This document shows, piece after piece, positions 29,134-39,440 of a stretch of 64,000 nt of DNA; the stretch's first letter is position 1, and each line of letters starts with the position of its first letter. The notes beneath the pieces are model-generated. The model was not told where the DNA came from. It did not search any database and saw only the letters and a program-made list of their open reading frames with translations. The DNA is taken from positions 1,302,001-1,366,000 of the forward strand of contig NZ_CP132911.1 in the NCBI RefSeq assembly GCF_036320485.1. Reading direction: 5' to 3'. The translations under genes were made by a program, and so were the position numbers. Source of the stretch: Dyella sp. A6 (GTDB taxonomy: Bacteria > Pseudomonadota > Gammaproteobacteria > Xanthomonadales > Rhodanobacteraceae).

Positions 29134-29432
29134 TGCGAAACCTGTCCCGCCTGCTGACCCTGAGCCTGTTCTCGTTGCCCATGTGGGTACATGGCACTGA
29201 GCAGACAACGGTGGGCCGTGCGGGACAGGACGTGGCCGTGGTCCGGGTCAGCCAGCAGCTTGCACACAGTCGTGCCCACGTGGCGGACCTGCAGAAAGGC
29301 GTGGCCAGGCAGGAATCGATCAGCCGCGAAGCCTCACTCAAGCTGCAGCAGAAAGACAACGCCATAGCCGAACTCGAACGGCAGCTGCGGGCACTGAAGG
29401 CCGGGCAAAAAGCACCCCGTGACGGGGATTGA
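29133..29432 (+). CDS. Small exported coiled-coil protein before fimV
   Basis: A 99-residue protein with a signal peptide (MRNLSRLLTLSLFSLPMWV, then HG). It continues as a helical coiled coil with SQQLAHSRAHVADLQ and AIAELERQLRALKAG. The start ATG overlaps the asd stop. It lies between asd and fimV and may act with FimV, whose own middle contains a similar coiled coil. Function unknown. Confidence 0.72.
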   Translation: MRNLSRLLTLSLFSLPMWVHGTEQTTVGRAGQDVAVVRVSQQLAHSRAHVADLQKGVARQESISREASLKLQQKDNAIAELERQLRALKAGQKAPRDGD

Positions 29433-29502
29433 GTGTGGTCGCATACACGCGATCCATTGCCCATTTCGCCGAGCTGGCTATTGTTGATTGGCGCCTATCT
29501 AA

Positions 29503-29523
29503 CTAAAGTGACGCGTCATTTAG
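29503..29523. promoter_or_regulatory. Bulged palindrome upstream of fimV
   Basis: The core TGACGCGTCA is a perfect 10-bp palindrome, extended by CTAAA on the left and TTTAG on the right with one bulged base. It lies about 70 bp before the fimV ATG in an otherwise gene-free 157-bp gap. Candidate operator or promoter element, with no known binding protein. Confidence 0.4.
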
Positions 29524-29589
29524 TCATGTTGCCGTCATTTTGCGGCGGCGAATCAATAGCGGTAACTGGGTAGTTCGGGGGAGCAGGCG

Positions 29590-31959
29590 ATGAACCGTTC
29601 GTTGAAGCTGTCGATGCTTATAGCGCTTGCGCTGGGCAGCAGTCAGGCCATGGCACTCAATCTGGGCCAGATTCAGATCAAGTCGGCACTGGGGCAGCCG
29701 TTGCGGGTCGAAATCCCGGTGATTCCCGCCAGTCCGGCGGAGTTGCAGAACCTGAGCGCACGGCTTGCGTCGAACGGCGCCTTCGCGCGCGCCGGCATCA
29801 CCGACGGCAAGCCGAGCATGCCGTTGCAGTTCTCGGTGACGAGCGATCACGGCCACAAGGTCATCCTGGTCACCAGCAGCGTGCCGGTGAACAACCCGTA
29901 CATCGACCTGCTGATCGAAGTCACCAGCGCGGCCGGCACCAGCGTGCACGAATATCCCGTGCTGCTCGACCCGCCGGGCGAGCAGATGTCGGCGGCGCCG
30001 GCAGCAGCGAAACCGCGCGCGACGCATCCGCATCATGCGGCAGCCCCCGTTGCTGCCCGGCCCGCGCCGGCAGCGCATCCGGCTGCGGCGGCACCAGGGC
30101 AGTATGGTCCGGTGAAGTCCGGGCAGACGCTTACCGCGGTGGCCCGGAAGGTGGCGCTCAGCGGCGTCGATATCAACCAGATGATGCTGGCGCTCAAGCA
30201 GGCCAATCCGGATGCCTTCTATCAGGACAACATCAACGCGCTGAAGACCGGTGCGATCCTGCGCGTGCCCTCACGCGAGCAGGCTCTGGCGGTGAAGGTC
30301 GCCGAGGCCGCCGCCGCGGTCCGTCAGCAGAACAGCGACTGGCACGCCGGCAAGCCCACCACCATTGCCGCGGCGGCAACGCGCACGAACGCCACCGTTT
30401 CGCCGACCAGCACGACGTCCTCGGGCGACCGGCTGGCCCTGGTTCCGGCCGGCAAGGGCGTTGGTTCCGGTCATGCCGGACATGAATCCACGGCCAGCCT
30501 GCGCCGTCAGCTGCAGCGCAGCCAGGAGTCGCTGACCAGCCTGCAGCAGCAGAGTGCGGATCTCAGCTCGCGGCTGAAGGCGCTGCAGGACATCAACAGC
30601 AAGAACAAGCGCCTGCTGTCGTTGAAGGACAGCGAGATCGCCGATCTCCAGGCCAAGCTTGTCGCGGCCCGCAAGGCTGCCGGGCTGCCGGCTGCCAAGC
30701 CGGTGGCGACGACGCCGGTCAAGGCAAAGACCGCCCCTGCGGCGGTCGCCAACACCGTGGTCACCGCACCGGCGGCCCCGACGAGCGCGCCTGCGTCGAC
30801 CACGACGCCGACGCCGGCATCTTCCACTGCCCTCGCCGGGGCCAAGACGGTTTCCGCTCCGGCCACGGCAACCAGTGTGGCGAAGCCGGCAGCCACGGCT
30901 CCGGTGGCCAAGCCGGTTGCCAAGAAGCCCATGGTGAGCAAACCGGTGATGCATCCGCATCATCCTGCGCCGGCTCCCGAGCAGCCCTGGTACATGCAGA
31001 CCTGGACGCGGATCGCCGGTGCCGGCGTGCTGGTGCTGGGCCTGTTGCTGCTGCTTGTTTCCCGCAAGCGTGCGGGCAAGGGCGGTAGCCCCGCTTCCAC
31101 CAAGATCGCGCCTTCGTTGGCGGACCGCTTTGGCGATAACCCCGCATCGTCCGACGCGACCGGCGGCAGCGATCCGGACCAGGACGAACTGCTCGATCAG
31201 CTTGCCGAGCACCCGGATGACATCGGCCTGCATCTGGAGCTGGTCAGCCTGTACTACAGCCGCCGCGACGTCGAGCATTTCGAGGCGGCCGCCGAAGCCA
31301 TGCATGCCCATATCAGCGGCCCGCAGCAGGACGAGTGGCAGGATGTGGTGCACATGGGCGAAGACCTGACCCCGGAGCACCCGTTGTTCGCGCATGCTCA
31401 GGCGGGCACCGGTCACTACGAGACCGGTCACTACGAGGAAGAGGTCGTGCCGCCTGCCGACGACGAACCGTCGAACGAGGCGCTGGACGACTTCGGCCTG
31501 AATCACTATGGCGAAGCGCCAGTGGAGGCTGCCGCCACCGGGGCCACCCCGCCGCCGCTGCGCCAGAAGGTCAGCGAATATCATTTCGACTTCAACCTGA
31601 CCCCGCATGCGCCGGAGAAGGGTGCTGCAGAGGCGTCTGCCGCTGCGAGTGGCGAACCGGCGCATGCCGAAGAAGCTCCGGAAGCATCCGGCTGGCATTT
31701 CGACGAGCCGGCCGAAGCGAACCCGGTCGAAGCACACGACACCCACGCGGCCCATGCGGCCGGCGCCGGTGCAGATGACGATCTGGGCGATTTCGGCGAA
31801 CTGAGCGAGGACCCGGTCGACACCAAGCTGGATCTGGCGCGCGCCTACCTCGACATGGGCGACCCCGAAGGCGCGCGTGCGATGCTCGACGAGGTCATGC
31901 AGGAAGGCAGCCAGATGCAGCGGGAAGTGGCCAAGGGCCTGCTCGACAAGCTTGCCTGA
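29590..31959 (+). CDS. fimV: FimV-family polar hub protein
   Basis: Inner-membrane, peptidoglycan-binding protein that organises type IV pili and polar complexes in related bacteria. The 789-residue product has a signal peptide, then the FimV N-terminal domain (LGQIQIKSALGQPLRVEIPV) to about residue 130. A LysM domain (GPVKSGQTLTAVARKV) follows near 172-227, then a coiled coil around 300-360 and an Ala/Pro/Thr-rich linker. One membrane helix lies near 475-497, then an acidic cytoplasmic region, ending with the FimV C-terminal TPR-like motif (ARAYLDMGDPEGARAML). All canonical parts are present. Confidence 0.95.
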   Translation: MNRSLKLSMLIALALGSSQAMALNLGQIQIKSALGQPLRVEIPVIPASPAELQNLSARLASNGAFARAGITDGKPSMPLQFSVTSDHGHKVILVTSSVPVNNPYIDLLIEVTSAAGTSVHEYPVLLDPPGEQMSAAPAAAKPRATHPHHAAAPVAARPAPAAHPAAAAPGQYGPVKSGQTLTAVARKVALSGVDINQMMLALKQANPDAFYQDNINALKTGAILRVPSREQALAVKVAEAAAAVRQQNSDWHAGKPTTIAAAATRTNATVSPTSTTSSGDRLALVPAGKGVGSGHAGHESTASLRRQLQRSQESLTSLQQQSADLSSRLKALQDINSKNKRLLSLKDSEIADLQAKLVAARKAAGLPAAKPVATTPVKAKTAPAAVANTVVTAPAAPTSAPASTTTPTPASSTALAGAKTVSAPATATSVAKPAATAPVAKPVAKKPMVSKPVMHPHHPAPAPEQPWYMQTWTRIAGAGVLVLGLLLLLVSRKRAGKGGSPASTKIAPSLADRFGDNPASSDATGGSDPDQDELLDQLAEHPDDIGLHLELVSLYYSRRDVEHFEAAAEAMHAHISGPQQDEWQDVVHMGEDLTPEHPLFAHAQAGTGHYETGHYEEEVVPPADDEPSNEALDDFGLNHYGEAPVEAAATGATPPPLRQKVSEYHFDFNLTPHAPEKGAAEASAAASGEPAHAEEAPEASGWHFDEPAEANPVEAHDTHAAHAAGAGADDDLGDFGELSEDPVDTKLDLARAYLDMGDPEGARAMLDEVMQEGSQMQREVAKGLLDKLA

Positions 31960-31982
31960 GCTCCTGCGTCAACGTGATTAGG

Positions 31983-32016
31983 GACATCGGGCCGGCTTGC
32001 CGGCCCGATGTCGTTT
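31983..32016 (+). terminator. Terminator after fimV
   Basis: A 13-bp perfect stem, GACATCGGGCCGG / CCGGCCCGATGTC, with loop CTTG, followed by GTTT. It separates fimV from truA. Confidence 0.8.
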
Positions 32017-32058
32017 CGGCCCTGCTACGCTGTGCGTCCTCGCATCCACGGTACTTTC

Positions 32059-32826
32059 ATGCGTATCGCGCTCGGCATCGAATACGACGGCACCGATTTC
32101 CTGGGCTGGCAGCGGCTGACCCACGGCGCCACTGTGCAGGGAGCGCTTGAGCGTGCGCTGTCACGGGTGGCGGCGCATCCGGTCGACGTGGTCTGCGCTG
32201 GCCGTACCGATGCCGGTGTGCATGGCATCTGCCAGGTGGTGCATTTCGATACCACGGCTCAGCGCGAGTTGCGTGGCTGGGTGCTGGGTGCCTGTTCCAA
32301 CCTTCCGCCTGGCGTGGCGGTACTGTGGGCAAAGCCGGTGCCGGACGATTTCCATGCGCGCTTCTCGGCGCGTAGCCGGCGCTATCGCTACACCATCCTC
32401 AATCGGCCGGTGCGCGCGGCATTGCAGGCGCGCTACGCGACCTGGGAACGCCTGCCGCTGGATGCCGCGCGCATGCACGCCGCTGCCCAGGCCTTGCTTG
32501 GCGAGCACGATTTCAGCGCCTTTCGTGCGGCGTCGTGCCAGGCGGCACACGCCAATCGCTGCGTGCTCGCGGTGGACGTGCGGCGCGAGGGCGAGATGGT
32601 GCAGGTGGAGATCGAGGCGAATGCCTTTCTGCACCACATGGTGCGCAATATCGTGGGCTCGCTGTTGCCGATCGGGCGCGGCGAACAGCCGGTGGAGTGG
32701 ATGGCCAGCCTGCTGGCAGGACGTCAGCGCGACGCGGCCGGTCCCACCGCGCTGCCGAACGGGCTGGCCTTCGTCGGGCCCCGCTACGAAGCCCGCTGGG
32801 CCCTGCCTGTGGAGGTGAGCCAGTGA
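32059..32826 (+). CDS. truA: tRNA pseudouridine synthase A
   Basis: Makes pseudouridine at positions 38-40 of tRNA anticodon arms. The 255-residue protein starts at ATG 32059 ([14 protein letters not shown]); the 17 residues before it are not conserved. Catalytic Asp is in [10 protein letters not shown]. Other motifs are [11 protein letters not shown] and [12 protein letters not shown]. Its TGA overlaps the trpF GTG, so translation is coupled. Confidence 0.97.
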   Translation: MRIALGIEYDGTDFLGWQRLTHGATVQGALERALSRVAAHPVDVVCAGRTDAGVHGICQVVHFDTTAQRELRGWVLGACSNLPPGVAVLWAKPVPDDFHARFSARSRRYRYTILNRPVRAALQARYATWERLPLDAARMHAAAQALLGEHDFSAFRAASCQAAHANRCVLAVDVRREGEMVQVEIEANAFLHHMVRNIVGSLLPIGRGEQPVEWMASLLAGRQRDAAGPTALPNGLAFVGPRYEARWALPVEVSQ

Positions 32827-33461
32827 CGCGCACGCGCATCAAGTGCTGTGGCATGACCCGTGTCGAGGACGCGCAACTGGCGGTGCGGCTTGGCGCCGAT
32901 GCGATCGGCATGGTGTTCACTGCACGTAGCCGGCGCCACGTCGATATCGCGCAGGCGCAGGCAATCCGGCGGGCCATGCCGCCCTTCGTGTCGACCGTGG
33001 CCTTGTTCATGGACGACGCGGCGGATTTCGTGCGTGACGTGGCGATGGCCGTGCAGCCTGACCTGCTGCAGTTCCATGGTGGCGAACGTGACGAGTGGTG
33101 CGCCCAGTTCGATCGCCCATGGCTGAAGGCGATCGCGATGGGGGCGGGCGCGACGGCTTTGGCGCAGTTGCAGGCGCATCCCGGTGCCGCGGGCCTGTTG
33201 CTGGACGGTCACGGACTCGGCGAGGCTGGCGGCAGCGGCAAGGCCTTCGACTGGTCGCTGATGCCCGATCACCTGGCGCAGCCGCTGGTTCTCGCCGGCG
33301 GCCTGCATGCAGGCAATGTGGGCGAGGCGATCCGCGTCGCCCACCCATGGGCCGTGGATGTCGCCAGTGGGGTGGAGTCCGCCCCGGGGATCAAGGACCC
33401 GGACAAGCTGGCAGCCTTCATGGCGGCGGTACGCGCCGCGGATTCGATGGAGAAGCAGTGA
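32823..33461 (+). CDS. trpF: Phosphoribosylanthranilate isomerase
   Basis: Third step of tryptophan synthesis. The 212-residue TIM barrel starts at GTG 32823 ([16 protein letters not shown]). Catalytic Cys lies in KCCGMT, Asp in LLLDGHG, with phosphate-binding GGLHAGNV and [14 protein letters not shown]. It is coupled with truA upstream (GTGA) and with the cupin gene downstream (TGATG). Confidence 0.96.
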   Translation: MTRTRIKCCGMTRVEDAQLAVRLGADAIGMVFTARSRRHVDIAQAQAIRRAMPPFVSTVALFMDDAADFVRDVAMAVQPDLLQFHGGERDEWCAQFDRPWLKAIAMGAGATALAQLQAHPGAAGLLLDGHGLGEAGGSGKAFDWSLMPDHLAQPLVLAGGLHAGNVGEAIRVAHPWAVDVASGVESAPGIKDPDKLAAFMAAVRAADSMEKQ

Positions 33462-34495
33462 TGAGCGAGCATTCCGGCGCGATCCCGGCACCGGCGGCCA
33501 TCGAGGAATATCATCCGGAACCCGGACGCCCGTTCGGACCCGACGACCTGACCGGTCGCGAGCGTCCGCTGGTGATCCGTGGCCTGGTTCGCGACTGGCC
33601 GATCGTGAAGCTGGCGCAGCAGTCGGACACCGCCTTCGCCCAGCGGCTGGCGCAGTGGGACAGCGGCGCCGACGTCAGCACGCTGATGATTTCGCCGGAA
33701 GCGGGTGGCGTCATCGGCTACACGCCGGACATGGAAGGCTTCTGCTATCGCCATTTCAAGGTGCCGGTGACGCTTGGCCTGCAGCGCCTGGCCAATTACA
33801 GCAGGCGCGACAACGCACCGGGGCTGGTGATCCAGAGCGCACCGGTGCGCGAATGCATTCCCGGGTTCCTGGACGAACATGCGATGCCGCTGCTCGATCC
33901 GTCGATCGAGCCACGGCTGTGGATCGGCAACCGGGTGACCACGCCGACCCATTTCGATTCGCAGCACAACATCGCCTGCGTGGTCTGCGGCACGCGCCGC
34001 TTCACGCTGTTTCCGCCGGACCAGTTGCCCAATCTGTACATCGGTCCGCTGGATTTCGCCCCCACCGGCGCGGCCATCAGCATGGCGCGGCTGGACCATC
34101 CCGACGATCCACGCTTTCCGCGCCTGAAGCAGGCGCTGGCGACCGCGCAGGTGGCCGAACTGAACCCGGGCGATGCGATCTACATGCCGCCCCTGTGGTG
34201 GCACAACGTCGACTCGCTGGAACGGCTCAACGCGCTGGTGAACTACTGGTGGAGTCCGGTCCAGGTGGACGGTTTCACCACCGGACATGCGCGCGCGGCC
34301 CTGTACCACTGCCTGCTGGCGTTCCGTGCATTGCCGCCCGGCGAGCGCGCGAACTGGAAGCAGTTGCTGGACCATTACGTGTTCGGCGACGAACAGGCGA
34401 TCGCGCATATTCCCGAGCAGCGCCGCGGCGTGCTGGGTCCGCTGACGCCGGAAACGGTCGAGCAGCTGAAGCAGGGGGCGCGGCAGAATCTCTAA
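33461..34495 (+). CDS. Cupin_8/JmjC-like dioxygenase inserted in the trp cluster
   Basis: A 344-residue protein of the cupin_8 group, related to Fe(II)/2-oxoglutarate hydroxylases. The metal-binding triad is visible as HFDSQHN (His-x-Asp) and PLWWHNVDS (distal His). The sugar or cofactor side contains GTRRFTLFPPDQ and NPGDAIYMPPLW. The C-terminal helices have GFTTGHARAAL. The ATG overlaps the trpF stop. Members of this family hydroxylate proteins or small molecules; the substrate here is unknown. Its tight position after trpF is notable. Confidence 0.85.
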   Translation: MSEHSGAIPAPAAIEEYHPEPGRPFGPDDLTGRERPLVIRGLVRDWPIVKLAQQSDTAFAQRLAQWDSGADVSTLMISPEAGGVIGYTPDMEGFCYRHFKVPVTLGLQRLANYSRRDNAPGLVIQSAPVRECIPGFLDEHAMPLLDPSIEPRLWIGNRVTTPTHFDSQHNIACVVCGTRRFTLFPPDQLPNLYIGPLDFAPTGAAISMARLDHPDDPRFPRLKQALATAQVAELNPGDAIYMPPLWWHNVDSLERLNALVNYWWSPVQVDGFTTGHARAALYHCLLAFRALPPGERANWKQLLDHYVFGDEQAIAHIPEQRRGVLGPLTPETVEQLKQGARQNL

Positions 34496-34528
34496 GGGGC
34501 GGCCAAAGGCCACACCGAAACGGCGCGT

Positions 34529-35419
34529 TCAGGGCGTGGCGAGCTCGCGTCGCAGCCAGTCGGCCAGTGCCTGCAGGCGGGGATCCCGGGCGGACCTGGG
34601 GGTGCACAGCACCCAGTGCGCCTGGGTGGCGCGGAAACCCCATGGTGCCAGCAGCCGACCGGCGGCAAGGTCGTCGGCGACCAGCGGCTGCGGCGCGATC
34701 GCCACGCCGAGGCCGGCCACCGCCGCTTCCAGCAGGTAGTAGAGGTGTTCGAAGGACTGTCCGTAGCGCAGTTTGCCGCGCGCGATACGTTGCGCACGTG
34801 CCCAGGCAGGCCAGGCCTGCGGGCGCGACTGGGTGTGCAGCAGCGGTTCACGGTACAGCGCAGCGGCATGGGCCTGGCTCAACGCTGCATGGTGGGGATG
34901 GCGCGGACTGAACACTGGGCCGATCCGCTCGGGGGCCAGCACGTCGACCAGCCATGCCGCTGGCCATGGCGCCTCGGCCAGCAGCAGGGCCGCATCCAGG
35001 CCGGGCAGGGCGTCGGCAGGTTGTTCCTCGATGGCGGACAGGTGCAGTTTCAGCTCGGGTAGCTCGCGGCCCATCCGCTCTAGTCGCGGAATGACCCAGC
35101 GGGCCAGCACGCTGCCGGAGCAGCCGAGTACCAGCGGTGCCTGCCGGCTCTCGCGACGCAATCGCTCGCAGGACTGGCGCAGCAGATCGAATGCGCCGGC
35201 GACGCCGTCGCGCAACTGGCGGCCGGCGGGCGTCAGTGCGATGCCGCGCCCTTCACGGGCGAACAGGGTGACGCCGAGTTCGGACTCCAGCGCACGGGTC
35301 TGCCGGCTGACCGCGCCGTGGGTCACGTGTAGTTCCTCGGCGGCGCGGCTCACGCTTTCCAGGCGGGCGGTGGCCTCGAAGGCGCGTAGGGCATTCAGCG
35401 ACGGCAGTTCACGGGACAT
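34529..35419 (-). CDS. trpI: LysR-type regulator, TrpI-like
   Basis: A 296-residue LysR regulator. The N-terminal winged helix starts [19 protein letters not shown] with the helix-turn-helix in [15 protein letters not shown], and an effector-binding domain follows. It is transcribed away from trpB with 123 bp between them, as TrpI is in pseudomonads and xanthomonads. It therefore probably activates trpBA when indoleglycerol phosphate builds up. The regulatory role is inferred from position and family. Confidence 0.85.
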   Translation of the reverse strand: MSRELPSLNALRAFEATARLESVSRAAEELHVTHGAVSRQTRALESELGVTLFAREGRGIALTPAGRQLRDGVAGAFDLLRQSCERLRRESRQAPLVLGCSGSVLARWVIPRLERMGRELPELKLHLSAIEEQPADALPGLDAALLLAEAPWPAAWLVDVLAPERIGPVFSPRHPHHAALSQAHAAALYREPLLHTQSRPQAWPAWARAQRIARGKLRYGQSFEHLYYLLEAAVAGLGVAIAPQPLVADDLAAGRLLAPWGFRATQAHWVLCTPRSARDPRLQALADWLRRELATP

Positions 35420-35436
35420 GCTATCTGTGAGTTTTT

Positions 35437-35462
35437 CTGACAGGTCAGGGCGATCTTATCGC
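35437..35462. promoter_or_regulatory. Two small inverted repeats between the LysR gene and trpB
   Basis: CTGAC-AG-GTCAG (35437-35448) and GCGAT-CTT-ATCGC (35450-35462) sit side by side in the divergent promoter region. They are placed like LysR-type recognition and activation sites. The link to the adjacent regulator is inferred. Confidence 0.4.
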
Positions 35463-35542
35463 TTTTTCCCGGCGTTCCGCTGCGCTAGGGTATTGGCCTG
35501 CACCGGCGCCTGGGCGCCACCGCCGTTCCTTCCGATACGAGC

Positions 35543-36760
<1,218 letters not shown>

Positions 36761-36873
36761 CCGGGGCGCGACTGCCATGGCGCGGGAGATGAGGGTGGAC
36801 TTCATGCTTCGCAGCCACGCCGGTTCGCCCGACTGTCTCTCACATCCCACTACTCATTGAACACTCCAGCCCT

Positions 36874-37674
36874 ATGAACCGCATCGACGCCCGATTCGCC
36901 CAGCTCAAGGCCGCCGGCCGTACCGGCCTGATTCCGTTCGTCACCGCGGGCGATCCCGCGCCGGATCACGCGGTGGCGCTGATGCACGCGCTGGTCGATG
37001 CCGGTGCCGACCTGATCGAGCTGGGGGTGCCGTTTTCCGACCCGATGGCCGACGGCCCGGTGATCCAGCATGCCAGCGAACGCGCTATCGCCAGTGGCGT
37101 GGGGCTCGACGACGTGCTGCGCTGGGTGGCCGAGTTCCGCCAGCGCGATGCGGACACGCCGGTGGTGCTGATGGGCTACCTGAATCCGGTGGAGATCCAC
37201 GGTTACGCGCGCTTTGCGGCGGAGGCCGTCGAGGCCGGCGTGGACGGCGTGCTGCTGGTTGACTGTCCGCTGGAGGAGTCCGCCGTGCTGGCGCCGTTGC
37301 GTGAGGCCGGGCTGCGTCAGATCCTGCTGGCCGCGCCCACCACCGTACCCGCGCGTATGGCGAAGTTGTGCGAGTCGGCCGAGGGCTTCCTGTACTATGT
37401 GTCATTCGCCGGCATTACCGGCGCACAGCGTCTTAGCACTGCGGATATCGCGGCCCGTGTGGCGGATATTCGCGAACATGCGAAGGCGCCGGTGGCGGTC
37501 GGCTTCGGCGTGCGCGATGCGCAGAGTGCGAAGGCGATCGCCAGCTTTGCCGATGCGGTGGTGATCGGCAGTGCGCTGGTGGAGCGGCTGGAAGGTGCGG
37601 ACGACGCAGGCGATATCGCCACCCGCGTGCGCTCGTTCCTGCAGCCGATCCGCACGGCGCTGGATCAACACTGA
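36874..37674 (+). CDS. trpA: Tryptophan synthase alpha chain
   Basis: Cleaves indoleglycerol phosphate to indole, which passes to TrpB. The 266-residue TIM barrel has the catalytic Glu in LIELGVPFSDPMADGPVIQ and Asp in LLVDCPLEE. The phosphate site is GFGVRDAQSAK. It lies in an operon with trpB and accD. Confidence 0.97.
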   Translation: MNRIDARFAQLKAAGRTGLIPFVTAGDPAPDHAVALMHALVDAGADLIELGVPFSDPMADGPVIQHASERAIASGVGLDDVLRWVAEFRQRDADTPVVLMGYLNPVEIHGYARFAAEAVEAGVDGVLLVDCPLEESAVLAPLREAGLRQILLAAPTTVPARMAKLCESAEGFLYYVSFAGITGAQRLSTADIAARVADIREHAKAPVAVGFGVRDAQSAKAIASFADAVVIGSALVERLEGADDAGDIATRVRSFLQPIRTALDQH

Positions 37675-37694
37675 AACGGTCGCCCGGCCGTTTC
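37673..37694 (+). terminator. Small hairpin between trpA and accD
   Basis: The arms GAAACGG and CCGTTTC, with an 8-nt loop, overlap the trpA stop codon. No T-run follows. It may be a mild attenuator or a processing stem. Confidence 0.35.
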
Positions 37695-37719
37695 GGTCGG
37701 GAACGTTTGAGGTGTTGCG

Positions 37720-38595
<876 letters not shown>

Positions 38596-38619
38596 TGCGT
38601 CGCGCCCGATGCCTGCCTG

Positions 38620-38649
38620 CGATGCCGCCTTCGGGCGGCATCGTCGTTT
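38620..38649 (+). terminator. Terminator after accD
   Basis: The 10-bp stem CGATGCCGCC / GGCGGCATCG is closed by a TTCG tetraloop and followed by TCGTTTC. It lies 24 bp after the accD stop. Confidence 0.75.
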
Positions 38650-38660
38650 CCGCGTCGTGG

Positions 38661-38822
38661 TTTTCCACAGCGGGTGTGGATGGATGAAGAACAAAGCTGT
38701 GGAAAAGCTGGTTTAGTGGCTTTGCCGACAGGCACTTGCTACACGTTGATGAAAAATTGCGCAGCCATGGCGCGGGTTTTCCACAGCGATTGTGGAAGTG
38801 GCTGGGCAAAGCCTGTGGATAG
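38661..38822. repeat. Cluster of DnaA-box-like sequences
   Basis: Three perfect TTTTCCACA sequences match the DnaA-box consensus TTWTNCACA: 38661-38669 (+), 38698-38706 (-) and 38777-38785 (+). A near match CTATCCACA lies at 38814-38822 (-), and two weaker ones at 38675 and 38791 (-). Two 20-bp copies of the pattern TTTTCCACAGCGNNTGTGGA, at 38661-38680 and 38777-38796, form inverted TCCACA pairs. The interval holds no gene. It may bind DnaA as a titration or regulatory site. Confidence 0.6.
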
Positions 38823-38876
38823 GTGACCTATCTGCCTGATTGCAAAAAGCCCCGCGACACACTGCGCAAGATTTGC

Positions 38877-39440
38877 TCAGCCCAGCGGAAGCACGCCGGA
38901 TACCAGCCACAGTGAAAGCGTGCCCAGTCCGCTTCCGATGACGATCGCTGCCAGTACGTCGCTCGGATAATGCAGGCCCAGGATCACCCGCGACGCGGCG
39001 ATCAGTGCAGTGAACGGCAGCAGCAGTGGTGCCAGTGCAGGGAACCAGGCCAGTGCCACGATAGTGAAGCCGACCGCCTGCAGCGTGTGGCCGGACGGGA
39101 AGCTGAATTCGTCCAGCGGCGGCAGGTGTGCGATCACCCCAGGGCAGGTGCGGAAAGGCCGCGGGCGCCGCGTATAGCGCTTGAGTACCCGGTACAGCAG
39201 CAGTGCCACCAGACCGGTCGCGGCCATGTGCATTGCCGCGTACAGACCGTGCATGCCGCCCAGCAGGGCGAGCACGAGCATCAGCGAATACCAGAACACG
39301 CCGTCGCCCAGACGACTGATGACGGCGAAGAAGGTGCCGACGGCGCGGCGGGTTCCCCAGCGGTTGGCGAGCACGCACAGGTGTGCGTCCATCGCGAAGC
39401 GGGGGGCGTCAGGAACGGGCCGGGAAGACGTTGCGTGCAT
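38877..39440 (-). CDS. PAP2-family phosphatase
   Basis: A 187-residue integral membrane phosphatase with about five or six helices. The three PAP2 motifs are present: KRYTRRPRP, FPSGHTLQ and SRVILGLHYPSD. It likely acts on a lipid phosphate or pyrophosphate at the periplasmic face. Its start overlaps the end of the upstream glycosyltransferase gene by 32 bp, so they are co-expressed and may work on the same lipid carrier or glycolipid. Confidence 0.88.
   Translation of the reverse strand: MHATSSRPVPDAPRFAMDAHLCVLANRWGTRRAVGTFFAVISRLGDGVFWYSLMLVLALLGGMHGLYAAMHMAATGLVALLLYRVLKRYTRRPRPFRTCPGVIAHLPPLDEFSFPSGHTLQAVGFTIVALAWFPALAPLLLPFTALIAASRVILGLHYPSDVLAAIVIGSGLGTLSLWLVSGVLPLG

Noticed and set aside
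30271..31755. 494-codon minus-strand frame opposite fimV
   Set aside because: Antisense to a complete FimV with all domains; composition is Arg/Gly-rich as expected for a shadow frame.
38661..38822. Chromosomal origin of replication at the DnaA-box cluster
   Set aside because: No dnaA, dnaN, rpmH, gidA or similar origin neighbours, and no clear AT-rich unwinding region, so the cluster is reported only as possible DnaA-binding DNA.
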